From Chaetoderma sp. LZ-2023a (taxonomy: Eukaryota; Mollusca; Caudofoveata; Chaetodermatida; Chaetodermatidae), in NCBI GenBank assembly GCA_034401795.1, contig CM067366.1:74530129-74594128 (forward strand): a DNA stretch of 64,000 bases. Direction: 5' to 3'. A program made the translations under genes and the position numbers. How positions within the stretch are numbered: position 1 is the stretch's first letter; the number at the start of each line of letters is the position of its first letter. This document shows, piece by piece, positions 11,502 through 24,135 of the stretch. A model generated the notes under the pieces. It made no database searches. It saw only the letters and a program-made list of their open reading frames with translations, and was not told the DNA's origin.

Positions 11502-13792
11502 TGTAGCCCAGATCGGCCGGAGGGGTACGGACCATCCTAGCTTGGCTGGGTACGGAACGACCGCTCCGGGTACATTCCGAGCGCCCCCTCCCCTGGGTAG
11601 GATAGTATGCGTGTATAAAGCCATATGAGAGAGGTTTCTATAAAAGAACTAAGTCCGTAAGATCACGTAGCGTGCATGCGCGCACGTCAGGGCTTCCCTG
11701 ACAACATGTGTCAGCGTTGAGAGAGAATGCATACTAAAGTGTACCGACTTGGTGCACGTAATTTCGTTTACTTACACCATTCTCGTCGTTCGTCGTTCGA
11801 CGAGGATTACAAAACTATTTACCTTTTTAAAATCTGACCAGAATTGGCCGAGTTATCCTTAATTAGCTCATTGAAATTATTTTCAAAATATTACTGGGAT
11901 GTCGTAATCGCGTGTATGTATTAAATGAATGGGGAATGTGCCTATCCCCCTCGCCCTTCCTGGTTGCACGCTGATTGGCTACAGATCGCCCACTTATTGG
12001 CTGGGCATCCTGTCTCTGACGTCACGAGTAGTATAAAAGGAGCGAAAAATCGAGAATCGAGACCACACTTCGGCGGGAGAGAGCAAGTGGTAGGTTGTGT
12101 GGCCAGAGCAGTGCTAGACGTGGGCAACTGCTTACTGACTGTGGCTCCCTATTAGCCGCAGCAGCGCCCTTCGGAATTCAGTTCTCATTCTCTGGTCAGC
12201 AATCGGACATCCGCAATCACAAGTTTTTGTAATCCGTCTGATGGCCATCCGTGGGCAAGTAAATAAATAGAAGATACTTCCTCACTACCAACACCTCGGA
12301 GGAGCCTTCCTGCGGATGGGCCACACAGGCCATATGTAATCTCTTCATCATGTAAAGCAGGTGGTGATTCTTGGTGGACAACTCGACAGATCTTCCGGAC
12401 AATGCTGAAGTGGTATTCAAACTTCTGTGCAGCATGTCATGTGTTTAATTAACTTTTAGGCTACAGTCTGGTGTGACGCTGCCTGGTACACCGCAAGAGC
12501 TATGCGATGAAATCATGTACGGTGTATCCAGTAATGTACATGCATTGTTTAATTACAACTGTAGCCCTTCATGTTATGGGCAACTTTCAAACTTCCGCTA
12601 CTTGACGGACATTTAAACACTCTGCTTAATTATTGTATTAGCTAGTATGACTATCTAATAGACATCCACCTACAGTCGTTCTTCTTCACCATCCTTGAGA
12701 GTGAGCCACATCAACAGTTCGCCTGCGGAGATTTCCCAGCAACTCCAGAATCATGCCATCTCACGTTCCTCATCTGTAATGCAGCATCCAGTGATTTACG
12801 AACTTTTTCTGTACCGATGACTAATAGGTATTCATTTATCTATTAGATTTATTTATTCATTTCTTTACAGGTACTGATGACTAATAGGTACCGCCTTGGT
12901 CGTCTGAGACCACATTTTATAGTTTATATCTTTTTAACTGTAAATATTATCCTTATTTTTGTGCTTACAACTAACGAGCACTCTAAGGTCCTATGACCTG
13001 ATTTTTCTGTCACTACTGTAATAGTTAGTTATGTATATGGCAAGCAGCTATCCTAGTTATTCTGTTTTGTTTATATAAAAACTCTAGGACCGCAGTACGC
13101 TAAGGTATACTATACAGCAACATTAAATCCACATAACTTTTTCCCCCAGCATCAATTTTACACTGAGGTCACTGTTCATGCGCACATTACTCGAGAATTG
13201 AGTGATTGTCTCTTTCTACGCTTCTCCAGCCGCAAGGCTTATAAATTGTCTGGAACTCCCATCGACACGTTGGCATGATCCGACTTGGGAAACTATTGGG
13301 GTTTCCGAGCGGTGAAGACTAAAGTGTCGATTTCGCATACACTCCCTCTGTATCTGCGGATACTAGTTAGCATAGATAACCCTGCCAAAGAAGGGAGAAC
13401 TGCGAAAAGATATTTATGTAAAACCGGTCAGGAGTGCAACTCTTGGAATTCTGAAACTTAACCCTAATGACAGGCAAACATTAGTTCCCCAGAGTTGGAT
13501 CTCAAGTGATCCCTCCCTGACACACGGATGACGGATGGGATGCAGATCTCCATCTAACTCTGCACAGTGACTGAAACAGTGAGGTTCAATCTCGGCGGCA
13601 ATGGTCGCACAGCCCCACAGGAACATTATCATTCCACTGGCTCTAGAAATCGGTCTTTGTACTTTATGGAGTCGCGATGCGGGATCCGTTACCATGAGAA
13701 CTTCAGCTAACCAGCCCTCCCGTGCATCCTGTACATGCGGTTCAACAGAGTGGAGCAGCAGAATGGACCCGCCCGTAATCCTGCGAGCTACA
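11502..13792 (+). mobile_element. long terminal-repeat-like element 1 (TGTAG...CTACA)
   Basis: This 2.3-kb unit starts TGTAGCCCAGATCGGCCGG and ends GCGAGCTACA, a short inverted pair. It is homologous at many points to 14721-18310. It sits inside an RT gene whose codons continue on both sides, with a likely imperfect 4-bp duplication (TATG before, TAAG after). It holds a polymerase II-like promoter block and no long coding frame. The best reading is a solo LTR of a large LTR retrotransposon, or a non-autonomous element with such ends. The internal protein-coding partner is not in the window. Confidence 0.65.
11974..12038 (+). promoter_or_regulatory. promoter-like block in long repeat 1
   Basis: Two ATTGGCT (reverse CCAAT) boxes at 11974-11980 and 11996-12002, a CRE octamer TGACGTCA at 12017-12024 and a TATAAAA box at 12032-12038 are spaced as in an animal polymerase II promoter. 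The same order recurs in the second copy. Confidence 0.65.
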
Positions 13793-14720
13793 TAAGCAGT
13801 AGAACAACAAGCTCCTCTGCATGTTGGAAGATGTAAACATTGGCGCCAAGATAGGTCATATCAACTGTAATGCGCCAACCTGTGCAGATGATATTGCGAT
13901 CCTAGCTCATGATACCTTCAGCAGTTACTTAACACCGAAGACAGCTACACCAAAGAAGAGAGATATCTCAATAACCCTAAAAATGTGCAGTTGCGTCTCT
14001 CAACAAAACTTTAATAAACGAATCCCTAACCCTAGGTGGTGACCCCATCAACATATCCGATAGTGAAACTCACTTAGGAATAGAGTGATCAAGCCTTAGT
14101 AGAGGGAACGCTGAAAAGCGGATAAACTCAACACGCAGGGCACTCTACTCCATGATGAGTGCTGGTCTACACGGGAATGGTGGATTATCTCCACTCCTAT
14201 CTAGTCACATCTGGAAGATGTACTGTCTCCATCGGCTTCTATATGGCTCTGAAGTTGTTAAACTGACACAAGCAGCATTAAACTCATTAGAACAGTTTCA
14301 GAGAACCGCTTTGAAGCGGCTACAATCTCTCCCAACAGGCACAGCATCTGTAGCAGTCCTGCGCCTATTGGGGATAAGACCAATACAGGAAGAACTAGAT
14401 AGTAAAAAGCAAGTTCTTCTCCACAGCATCTTTGCAGACAATAAAACCATAGAATACCAGATTGGTGCCAGGCAACTAGCTGTAAAGGACATTAACAGTA
14501 ACAGCTGGTTCATTGAATGCCACAGTATTCTGTACAAATACAACCTTCCAAGCATATATGAACTTCTCTGAAACACTCCCGCAAAAGAGGAATGGAAGAC
14601 TACGGTGTGTAATCAAATCAACACCACAGTCTGGATGCAATGGAGAGAAGAGCACCCAAATAAAACCACACTAAACTTTCTAAATATTGACTCCTGTGCT
14701 GTTGGTACCGTACACCATGG
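13793..14720 (+). pseudogene. non-LTR RT relic, segment 2 (catalytic box and thumb)
   Basis: The frame opens with NNKLLCMLEDVNIGAKIG and a CADDIAIL catalytic box near 13890. After frameshifts, 14152-14571 reads through LLSSHIWKMYCLHRLLYGSEVV, FQRTALKRLQSLP and VLRLLGIRPIQEE, the thumb and post-RT region of CR1-like elements. The protein continues to about 14720 (TTLNFLNIDSCAVGTVHH), where the second long repeat interrupts it. It is collinear with 28850-29700 of the better CR1-like element. Confidence 0.8.
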
Positions 14721-15204
14721 TGTAGTTCGGATCGACCGGTCAGGTGCCGGCCGTACCAGCTAAGCTGGGTACACGCCGCCCGTATTGGATTCGTTCCATG
14801 AACACACACCCCTGGGTAGAGCTATAAGCATTACAAGCCTATGAGAGAGATTTCGTCATAAAAATGACTAAGTTCATTAAAACGTGTGGCGCGGCCGGCC
14901 GCTGCATTGACAGAGCGCGTATATCACGTCCAAGGGCGGGTAGCACCTTTAGTGTACCGAGTAGGTGCATTGTATTTCTTTATATTGGCTTGTTCCCGCC
15001 GAATCTTGTATCAATCAAGATCAGAATTCGATGGGCTTTCCAAATCTGTAAACCATTTCAAAATCGGTTAAGAGATGGGTGAGTTATCCACGGAACACCC
15101 CTTTGATTATGTTCAAAATATTGCTGTGACGTCATAACCACATGCACGCAGAAGTTCTAGAATGTTCTAGAACATTCGTCTACGTCATTATTAGCTACGC
15201 GCTG

Positions 15205-15269
15205 ATTGGCTATTGCTCGGCCTATGATTGGTTGAGGCCTGCGCCTATGACATCACGAGTAGTATAAAC
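15205..15269 (+). promoter_or_regulatory. promoter-like block in long repeat 2
   Basis: Reverse CCAAT boxes ATTGGCT (15205-15211) and ATTGGTT (15227-15233), a CRE-like TGACATCA (15248-15255) and TATAAAC (15263-15269) repeat the layout of the first copy. A perfect CRE octamer also lies upstream at 15127-15134. Confidence 0.6.
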
Positions 15270-16889
15270 GGAGATGGAATCCAGAGATGGAGAGCATCCT
15301 CGGCCAGGGGCCTAACAGGTTGGATTTGTGAGCAGCTACGACCAGCCAGGACAGTTATTAAGCAAATCACCTCTGTCTCGGATAGTTTCTCTCCCATAGC
15401 ACTGTGGCAGCTACCCTATACACTGCATCTTAAGAATTTTTTGAACTCCCGAACAACTGTTCGGGGACATTTTTGGAAACTTTCGACAATATTGTTCCCT
15501 TTCCCAGCCTGAAAATATGATTCTACAGATGTAGAGGCAGCGATGTTCCTTGGTGGATGACTCGCCGGATCTGCCAGCCATGCCAAAAAGTGGTTATTCA
15601 ACCCCCGCACTGATGTCTTGTAGGTTTATTTAAACTTTTTGACTGCAGCAAGTAAACTTTGCCTGGTACGTCTTACGGGCTTACTGATGCACCCCACACC
15701 GTTAAGCGTAGTTATGTATCTTCCTCCGTATTAGACAACCCCCACGGTTAAACGGGTTGGTCTTAACTTTCATCCATACCATCGGTGTACGGGAACTATC
15801 TTCCTAGCAGTAATGTTATTGTAGAACTTACTGACTGTTCGTTAGACATTCTTATATTGTGATTACAGTCCTGAAGTCGCTCCGCTCCCATCCTGGATCA
15901 GCATGCGGGAATCCTGTCTGCGGAAATCTACATGCAGAGATTTTTCCATCTTCCAGAGAACGTGTCGACTCACGTCACACCAATGGTGACGTATCAATTT
16001 CAGTAACACGATAGCCCATCATTAAGAATGACTACCGACTATTCAAGTAACTATCTTAACATCCTTAATTATTCCGTTAATTACAACTTTAATGATTATA
16101 CTTCATCTTTGTAAATGGTTCCGATGACTAAAAGGAACCGTAACGGTCTTAGGACCGCTAGTTATAATTTCTTTATCTGTTCATAGTTATTTTTATTTTA
16201 CTGTAAGGTGTTTTTACTAACCACGCCGTAGTAGGTCCAACAGCCTGTACTATAGTTATTATTCTGATCATTTCACATTGTATTACTTGTACTGGTTAGT
16301 TTTATATATGGCGAGTAGCCATTCGTTGATATGTTTTGTTTATTTATAGAAAACATAGGACTGCAGTGCATGTAGGAAACACTATACAGAAACATTTATA
16401 TATGCATCACTTTCTCCCGCCACCAACAATTTTTCACTGAGGTTGCTGTCCGTGCTATAACTCTGTTTAGCCTGGCATGCTACCGACTAAAAACCTGTCT
16501 ATTTAGCTCAATAGGATAGGTTTAATATGATTAGAGACAATTTCTTCGTCAAGAGACACATAGTATACGCCTCTATTCCGGTAGTTGCGATAATTTAGCC
16601 CCGCACTCCGGCAAGGTTGTGTAAAATTGGCCAACATACCTATTGGGCCTCATATCTATAAATTATTGTCTCTCTTCATTTTCCACTAAACCTTATGGCT
16701 TCTTAATTGCTTGGATGTCCCTATCCGCACCATGGACTGCTCCGACCCTGGGAAACTATTGGAGGTCTCCGAGCGGTGATGACCAGAGTGCGGTGTCACA
16801 CACACCTCCCGTTTATTTCTGATACCTAGTAGTTAGTTATCCTTGCCAATGTAGGAAGCACTGCAAAAACATATTATAATTATTATTCT

Positions 16890-18000
16890 CTTTCTCATCT
16901 TTTAGGAAATCTCCCCCGCACTGCAGTGCATAACTGCGCAATTTGCGTTCAAATCTAACATCAGGTTAAAAGGTTAGCGCCATAGGACCTGGTGACAAGC
17001 GAGATACGCATCCCCAGCGAATTCTGCAAGAATGTCTGGGCAAGATGTTGGGATCTGCCACGCCCTCACAGAAAGGACATTCACGTTGGGTATTCGTCTC
17101 CTACCCCAACCGTAACGATAGATCAGTTGCGTAAACTTGCTTATGTGAAAGGTAACCATTGTCCTGTGACGTTTTATGTCGTTATGGGGCAAGATGTCCG
17201 GATTCTCACCAAGCTCGGAGGTCATGCAAAATAACATGTATGCACGCTGTCTTGAGTGTTGATGTCTTAGGACATCCACTCTCAATGACACCCGCATCTA
17301 AAAGCTAGGTAGGGCTGCCACCATTTGCGGCCTAAACTAGTTCTTGTCTCTAAAAACTAAATGATAGGTTATGCATAGAAGAAGGGCCGCATAAATAAAA
17401 GTGGCACCTACTAATTCAGTATATTTGAAACTACATAAGACGCCGATGTGGGAATCCCTTGGGAATCGCTCATCCTGTCTTCACGTAAAACAGCACGCAA
17501 CATTTTAGTCATAATTTCACTAGCATGGTCTTTTCTTTATAGCATTTTGGTTGAATATAAGAGTGGCCCCTTCCTGCCCAATACTCTTCTCCAGTTTTAA
17601 GCGGTGGCAGCATTTTCCTGTGACGGAGGCTCACGTGAGGCACTTGCCTCTCGCAAGGATCCAGTGGTGGCGGCCCATGCGAGGCTACTACTTCTCACCC
17701 AGAAAAACAGCATCAGAAGTAATGCCCACGCGAGGCACATAGCCTTTTGCCACTATAAGAGATAACTTTCTTTCCTTTTCAGCTTAGAGATATAATAACT
17801 TATAGTAAGTTAATTAGTGCTCTTGTATGCGGGGAGCCTCCTTTGTGGGGATACCTCTGCAGACCTACAAGTCTGTGTGGTACCTCCGGGAGGCCCGCGT
17901 TTAAAAGTTCATCAGGCTGTCTCTGTCTTGTATTTTCGTATGCTCATTTTTATCTAGCAAACCTGATGGTCTGTTTAGGTAAATTAATTGCATAGACTTA
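16890..18000. other. extra segment inside long repeat 2, no gene recognised
   Basis: This part of repeat 2 has no match in repeat 1. Its short open frames show no family similarity. It is either sequence lost from copy 1 or a nested insertion whose ends I could not fix. Confidence 0.4.
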
Positions 18001-18310
18001 TTTAGGTCACCAAATCAAATATTGTAGGTCCACAGATCACGAAATTGCTATGGATAGGCATACCGGTGACACAACCTCATGGGCTGATACTGTTGTGTTC
18101 AATGTCCGCGACGATGGTGGCACGGCCCCACCGGAACGATTGAGTTCCACCAGCCTTAAGAGCCCGTCTTTGTTACCCATAGGGCAGTGTCGCATGGGAT
18201 CCGTAACCCTGAGACCGGGAGCTAGCCAGCGTCATCACTCCTCGTGTACATGCGACCTGGCGAGCCGACACCAGACACTGGAACGGCCCGACGCTACCCC
18301 GTGAGCTACA

Positions 18311-18620
18311 ATTGTTGGAGCTTGGCTGACAATAATGTCAGAGATGCCAGATGTGCCACCGTGAAAACTAAACTGCTTACAGGGACGTACATACTTAAGT
18401 CTAATCGAGCTTGCTTCAACCAATACAGAGTCTCTGATACATGTACGCTGTGTCTTGTGGCACATGAAGACAGGGTTCATTTCGAGAACCGCAAGGTAAG
18501 CGATGGCTGTAGGAAGCCATATATATCTAATATCTTGAGAATCCTGAAGGAAGAAAACAACCAGCTATGTACGTGTGTGCTATAGTGGCAGCCAGACCAA
18601 AAACTTTCATCTCACCGGAT
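18311..18620 (+). pseudogene. non-LTR RT relic, segment 3 (C-terminal zinc motif)
   Basis: The frame resumes with WSLADNNVRDARCATVKTKLLTGTY and reads NRACFNQYRVSDTCTLC ... HEDRVHFE, the zf-RVT-type Cys/His motif that ends many non-LTR reverse transcriptases. The last cysteine is not found. It joins in sense with the segment ending at 14720, which shows one RT gene was cut twice by the two long repeats. Confidence 0.75.
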
Positions 18621-19186
18621 CCACATTCATGTGGCAATAGCACTGACTGATGACACAGATTTTAAGTTAGGATCTAAACTTTTATTACCATAAACTTCTA
18701 ACTCAAAATCGTCAAAGGCATATGCTGAATGCCACACTCCCTCCATCTGGCCTTCTCTGCCTGATAAGTCAGTAGCTCCTAGACATAGCTATCGTGTCTG
18801 TAAGTGTGTTGGATGTCAGATCTTACCTGGTACGCAACTGTCTACCGTACTCACCGATGCATGCTTTACTGACAAACCACGCTTTTAATATGTGCTCAGT
18901 AACTCTTTCAACCCATATGACTAGCTCTAGCTGCTTTTAACCTGTGTAGCTATAAGCTGTCCCATTTTTATGCTCAAACAAATGCTTAGCCTGTGTTCAG
19001 CTTTTAACCGATCTACCTGCCGCTAGAAACGTGCTAATTCGGTGCTGATACAAACGTCTTAACACACTTTTAGTTATTAACTCTTTTAACTCACCTGCCA
19101 TACCATCAAGGAACGCTTTTAACTGTTTGCATTCAATGCTGTTACTAAATATTTTACCTCATCACCAATCATAAGCTTTTAAACCT
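18621..19186 (+). other. probable 5' UTR of the CR1-like element, with recurrent GCTTTTAA
   Basis: From about 18880 to 19180 the motif CTTTTAA recurs six times (near 18884, 18932, 19002, 19083, 19114 and 19168), often as GCTTTTAAC. It precedes the ORF1 region of the CR1-like element in the same orientation, so it may be its internal promoter or leader. The 5' end of the element was not fixed. Confidence 0.35.
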
Positions 19187-19377
19187 TTGTGTGGTACCTC
19201 CAAGGAACATTTTAGCCAGCCGCATTTGATCGTATTATTTTACAGAATTTATACTGTACACCAAAGTTCCTCGGTCCACCTCACAATCCCAGTAACCACC
19301 AGTGACCAATTAAAAATCTGGATCAGCATAATTGCATACCACTATACCACAAGAGACAGATCAAATCAAACTCAGCG

Positions 19378-20454
19378 ATGGCAGTTGCACGACCTCAGCG
19401 GTGTGTTGAGAAGCCGCAAGTGTATTCGTCACAAATAGTAACAAGAACTGTCAAGAAGTATGATCTTAGCAAAGACGAAGCCATTCGGAAGAAAATGATT
19501 GAAAGTGACAGAGCTGGGCATATTCAAATCGACTGCAAACATGGGAACAATTATATATTTACCTTCTCGACCGTGAGCTATGAAAACGTTAGAGCATCAC
19601 TTTATTGCCACTTTGAAGGTGAAACAGCCCACAATGTCTGCTTAGATGCTGTCAAGAACTATGACAAGTCAAAAGTCGTAAATGTCGATGACTCATGTTC
19701 AATCAAGCCACTGAATGATGATGGGTCATTAGGGCGCCAGTTATATCGCTTAAATCTCTACCCTACTCAAGAGTCAGAGCGTATAAAGCAGCCAACACAT
19801 AAATGCCTTAGCAAAGCTGTTGACTATGGAAAAATACATTCTACAAAAGCCATGGCTATAAATACTGATCTTGAAGTGTCTACTCTGGCAGTTGCGAACA
19901 GTATCACTTCTACGGACCAAGAGAACAGAACAGATGAATATCCAATCATCATCTTAGACAGAGAGAAGAAAGGTATAGATGATGCCGTGGGGTCAGCACC
20001 CAGCAAGCCCAATCCAGCTGATCATTTACGCATTAGTTCTGATAGAGAAAAGAAAGCAGTAGTTCTCAATCTAGACTCTGCAGCCAGCCAGTACACATCA
20101 TACCTTGATATAAGCAGCGGCCTGGCCATATTACCAGCTCCAGATAGGAACATGGGAACCTGCGGCTCATCGCCAAGTTACAAGCGGAGTGATAATTTAC
20201 AGCCAGCTCATGCTGCATTTATGGAGAGGCAGCAAATTGAGTCTACGCTATCCCAAATTAATGATGTACCCGAAGTCCAGCCTTCAGAAATAAGGAAATG
20301 CCTTCTTTGTGGAACCCCCATGGTGGGTGTTGACTCAATTGAATGTAGCTTCTGCCTACAATGGCTTCATGCCACATGTGAAGGCCTTACGAATCGGGAT
20401 CTTATTAACCCATGCAATCCTGTGACTGAATCTACTCTAATGTCATCCAACCAT
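19378..20454 (+). pseudogene. CR1-like ORF1, N-terminal part with PHD-like finger
   Basis: An open frame of about 359 codons. The first 150 residues match no family I recognise. Near residue 310 it has CLLC ... CSFC ... LHATC, a Cys4-His-Cys arrangement like the first two-thirds of a PHD finger. Such fingers bind chromatin or nucleic acid. In CR1-like elements ORF1 is the RNA-binding partner of ORF2. The natural reading frame is cut at 20455 by a transposon end and resumes at 24681 with DIHMSKHSS. The start at 19378 is the first in-frame ATG I can support. Confidence 0.7.
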
Positions 20455-20506
20455 TAGGGCTGTGCGGTTATCCGGAATTTGAACCGTCTCCGGATTTTTA
20501 GGCATG

Positions 20507-22002
20507 TAGGGCTGAGCGGTTTGGCCTAAAGGAAAACCGGTGACGGTATCACTAATTAAACCGGTATTAACGAAATACCGGTTTAAGGGGTTAGAATGAT
20601 CGAAAATAATTTGAAATATGAAAATATGCCGTTTTCATTAGCTACAGTACATGTATTTTGCGATTTGACAACTGACGTAAATTGCCACGAAATTAGAGCG
20701 GTAACTACGTACGACTGCTCACTTCGACACTATCTATCTCAATAGTCTAAGTCTGGTTCTTGTGATGTCGTGAAAATAACACTAACTACTAAAATGTTGA
20801 TTTTCAACACTGTTATTAGGTAACTATTTTCGAAAGCGTAATAAAATCTAACGCGTGTAAGTAGGAACCCGGATATGAGAGCGAGTTTAGGCTCCTAGTA
20901 GAGTACCGCACATATGGTTAAAGTTTGCATAACAACCTACAGTATGATCTAGTCTAGTAAGTCATGTGTTTGTATTTGAGTACTCGGTATTTAGTAATAC
21001 TCCTCAATGAACTGTCGTTCAAGCGGATGAATGTCATTCAGCACGTCACTAAAGAGTAGTCATTTCCCGGAAATCTCACAAAAAATGTGTTTGACTAATT
21101 TTCGAGGTTCATATGTCATATAATAAAGAGATTATGATAATTTGACAACATAAACGCAATGATTCGTGAATCTAACTTAAATCTACTTAAATCAACACTC
21201 CGTATACGAAGACGAAAAAGACCGGGCTGTAAAACAAAACGATGTGATTCTAACGCCTATCGAGCAGAAGTCACTTGATAAAAAATACTATGAATGTCAT
21301 TCAAAATTCGATAGTAGTGAATATCCCGGCGGAAGAATTTGTTAATAACCAATCACATTACGCCTGCTCGTATTTGAGAGGGTAAGAGGTGTATTTTACT
21401 TGTAACTACTCCGCCAACGTAAGAAGACTTAATCGTTTTCATTTCTCGGGCATTCAAGCAATTTGTGTCGTATGTCTTAGTCCGTGATGGATCATTTTAT
21501 GTTTGTCGCAATCTAAGGGAAATAATGATTTGTTTGGATTGGGAGTTCATTGTATAGCGTCGTTGTTTTTGTATCATGTCACATTTGGAATCCTAATTAA
21601 ACATAGTACAAACTCGAATTGAAAAAAGGATTATTTGTTGCAAAGAAGAAATTTAGATTTTCAAATTATTCAATCTTACATTGAACCCGCAGAGCTTACG
21701 TCATGTAAAATATTTGCCGAGGGTCGTCCTCGACCGATTTGTTGGGATTTCACCAACACCCTTGCTTTCCCACAGCTAATAGTTATAGATGACTGTATTT
21801 TATGTCTCTAGTAGCAAATGGTTACACTAGATGATAATATTAAACTGCAAGTCAAGAACAAACACGTTTAGGACAGTCACCAGATTTTGCGCAATGACGA
21901 TCTTACGGACGGGGTTTCGGTTTTTTAATTTTTGTAACTGTTTTTAACCGTCGCCATAAAAAACCGTGAGACGGTGTGAAACCGGTATACCGCCCAGCCC
22001 TA
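20507..22002. mobile_element. hAT-like element (inner, nested) with exact 8-bp target duplication
   Basis: This 1,496-bp unit runs from TAGGGCTGAGCGGT to ACCGCCCAGCCCTA. TAGGCATG flanks both sides (20499-20506 and 22003-22010). Its subterminal regions are rich in ACCGG/CCGGT motifs in inverted orientation. No transposase frame is present. It inserted only 52 bp inside the outer element, near that element's left end. Confidence 0.88.
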
Positions 22003-22594
22003 TAGGCATGACGGTTCGAAAGCCGGTGACATAATTTGACAACCGTACAACCGTGTATGTTTAAAAATCCGGTTTTATAATTATTTTTTAAAGAATATAT
22101 CATAATATATAACATCGATTGTATAAATTTGCTTTAATAGTTATCTATTTGCGAAATAAAATCTGAAATAAAACCATACCTACGCAGTATCGTAACAGGA
22201 GAATGGTGCTAGATCGCATTGCTACACATGCTCAGAAATTATAATCTGCTAGCGTTTTATTAAATTCTGTAACACACGCTTGAAAGCATATTATAAGCGA
22301 TCTATTGTTTCTGATATCTATGTGTATTGTGAATTCTGAACGCGCATCCGGGACTCTAAACCCGGGACGTGATCTAACCTGCCAAAGTAAGTTGAGATCG
22401 AATGTGCCTAATCGCTCGGCCGATCAAGAGTAATTTCTCGTGAATATGATTCTAAAATTTGTCAACGTCATTATGGAGAAACGAAATGCATTGAGGTAAT
22501 GTTCCCCACTTCATCGTAAGATTTATAAAAACCGTATCCTAATATAACGGTTGCTCATAAATATCTCTAATGGTGAGATCCAATCAGGCACTCA

Positions 22595-22660
22595 AGTATA
22601 TGACGTCACAATCAATTACGCCATATGTAGGCTGACGTCACAATCAAACTACCTAACGAA
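22595..22660 (+). repeat. short dispersed repeat with two CRE octamers
   Basis: ATATGACGTCACAATCAA...GCCATATGTAGGCTGACGTCACAATCAA contains two near-identical half-units. Diverged copies occur at 43160-43225 (+) and 32575-32640 (-). Confidence 0.55.
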
Positions 22661-22969
22661 TGACGGATTTAACTCCACCATAATCATTTAAAAGTCCGTC
22701 AAGTTTGCAGATCCTTTGAATGGTTAACTACTATCTGATGAACATTCTGTTGGCATTTTGAGGCTAGTTCGGCTGGGTGCTGGTGTACTCGTAGACTGCA
22801 ATGGCGCCCGGTCTGGTTAGTTTCAAAATATTCAGCAACCTATCTGTAGTCACTTTAAAAAAGGGGATCCTGTGACCTCTGGTTCAAAGTACATAAATCG
22901 ATCCAAACACGCTCAGAACTTGGGCGAGGCTGCAAATGTCCGGCGCATAACTTGATGTGGATCAATCTT

Positions 22970-23165
22970 TTGCAGTAGTTAATCCGGTTGTGGACGCGAT
23001 TTGCCTATTGCTTTGTATACTATGTATATATTTAATTAAGTAGTGTTTATTTATTTATATAGGGCCTATAGTTGTTTCATATATCTTGTTTATTTTTACG
23101 ATTGTACTTGTATTGCCGTATCTTTATGTTGGATTTTTGCAATAAACTATCTATCTATCGTGAAT
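22970..23165 (+). repeat. probable 3' tail of a non-LTR element
   Basis: The segment ends TTTTGCAATAAACTATCTATCTATC, that is, an AATAAA signal followed by a short (CTAT)n run, a common 3' end of animal jockey/RTE-type elements. No coding part remains upstream. Confidence 0.45.
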
Positions 23166-23719
23166 GTTCAGGAGCTGGCTCGACGTATGTTGGACGATAT
23201 AATTAACACGACGCAGGTCGATATACATTATTAGCGCCGGAAAACAACTTTTACAGCGTACAACTGGTACAGTTTTAAACCAAGTCCTTCCAAATCGCGC
23301 TTATGATCTATATTAAAATACGTATGAATTCTTTTTTCGCGGAAACTGTATGCTAGTAAATAGTATAATACGGCCGAGTTTGATTACACGTATCCAATTA
23401 ATTAGATCAATAAATTTGATTTACTACGCATGTTCAGGCATATACGATATGCAGATTTGTACCACGTGGCGGTATTATGACGTCTGTAACTAAATTCGAC
23501 ATAAGCGTGTGTAAGCGTAGGTTATCGGGAACTAGTCTTTATATTATATACGTTTGCATAATGCTTCTCATGAATCTCACTGGTCTCCAAAATGGAGGCT
23601 GTGTAACAGTAATTAGGTCTGCCATCTTCTTCCAATTACTGGCCGCCTTCAACTTGCTAAAGATTATGCCAGGTGTGTGCATGCGTCAAGTTTAAAAAAC
23701 ATGGTGCCAAAAAGTATGT

Positions 23720-24135
23720 AAGGTGCAGATTAAAAACAGAGCTTCCACGCTAGTCTCTGGTCACTAGGGCCTTGAAGGCATCTAGTGATACGCTGGTGAC
23801 CGTCTCTTCTGGCAGGGCATTCCAGTCAACAGCTGTTCTTGGGAAGAAGGTTGCTTGTCGATATGCTGTTCTGGTATGTGGGATTTGATATGCCATACCC
23901 AGAGTGTGTCTTGTGTGACGGAGTGGTTTCACTAGGTAGTTTTCCATGTTTACTTCTACTAGGTTGTTGTTAATTTTATAGAACATGATGAGACGGGCTG
24001 CTTTCCGGCGAGCTTGTAGACTTTGCCATTCTAGTGTGTTGAGCATTTTGCGTACGCTGAATGTATTTCGATATCGATGCTTTACGAATGGGGCAGCTCG
24101 CCATTGGACTTTCAGAATTTATCACTGGCTCTGTG
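23720..24135 (-). pseudogene. non-LTR retrotransposon C-terminal ORF2 fragment
   Basis: On the minus strand, VQWRAAPFVKHRYRN, SVRKMLNTLEWQSLQARR, LIMFYKINNNLVEV, FFPRTAVDWNALPEETV and DAFKALV follow in order. This is the familiar C-terminal tail of jockey-type reverse transcriptases. Only the last ~120 residues remain, as expected of a 5'-truncated insertion. It lies inside the outer hAT-like element and is in a different orientation and family from the surrounding CR1-like element. Confidence 0.8.

Larger units (their letters stand above)
14721..18310 (+). mobile_element. long terminal-repeat-like element 2 (TGTAG...CTACA)
   Basis: It starts TGTAGTTCGGATCGACCGG and ends GTGAGCTACA, matching repeat 1 at both ends and in internal blocks (for example GGGAAACTATTGG...CCGAGCGGTGA). 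It is about 1.3 kb longer than repeat 1, mainly through 16890-18000, which has no counterpart there and may be a further insertion. RT codons continue across it, with WSLADNN resuming right after 18310. A possible imperfect duplication is ATGG before and ATTG after. Confidence 0.65.

Noticed and set aside
17551..17742. Short plus-strand frame inside long repeat 2
   Set aside because: No similarity to any family and no counterpart in repeat 1.
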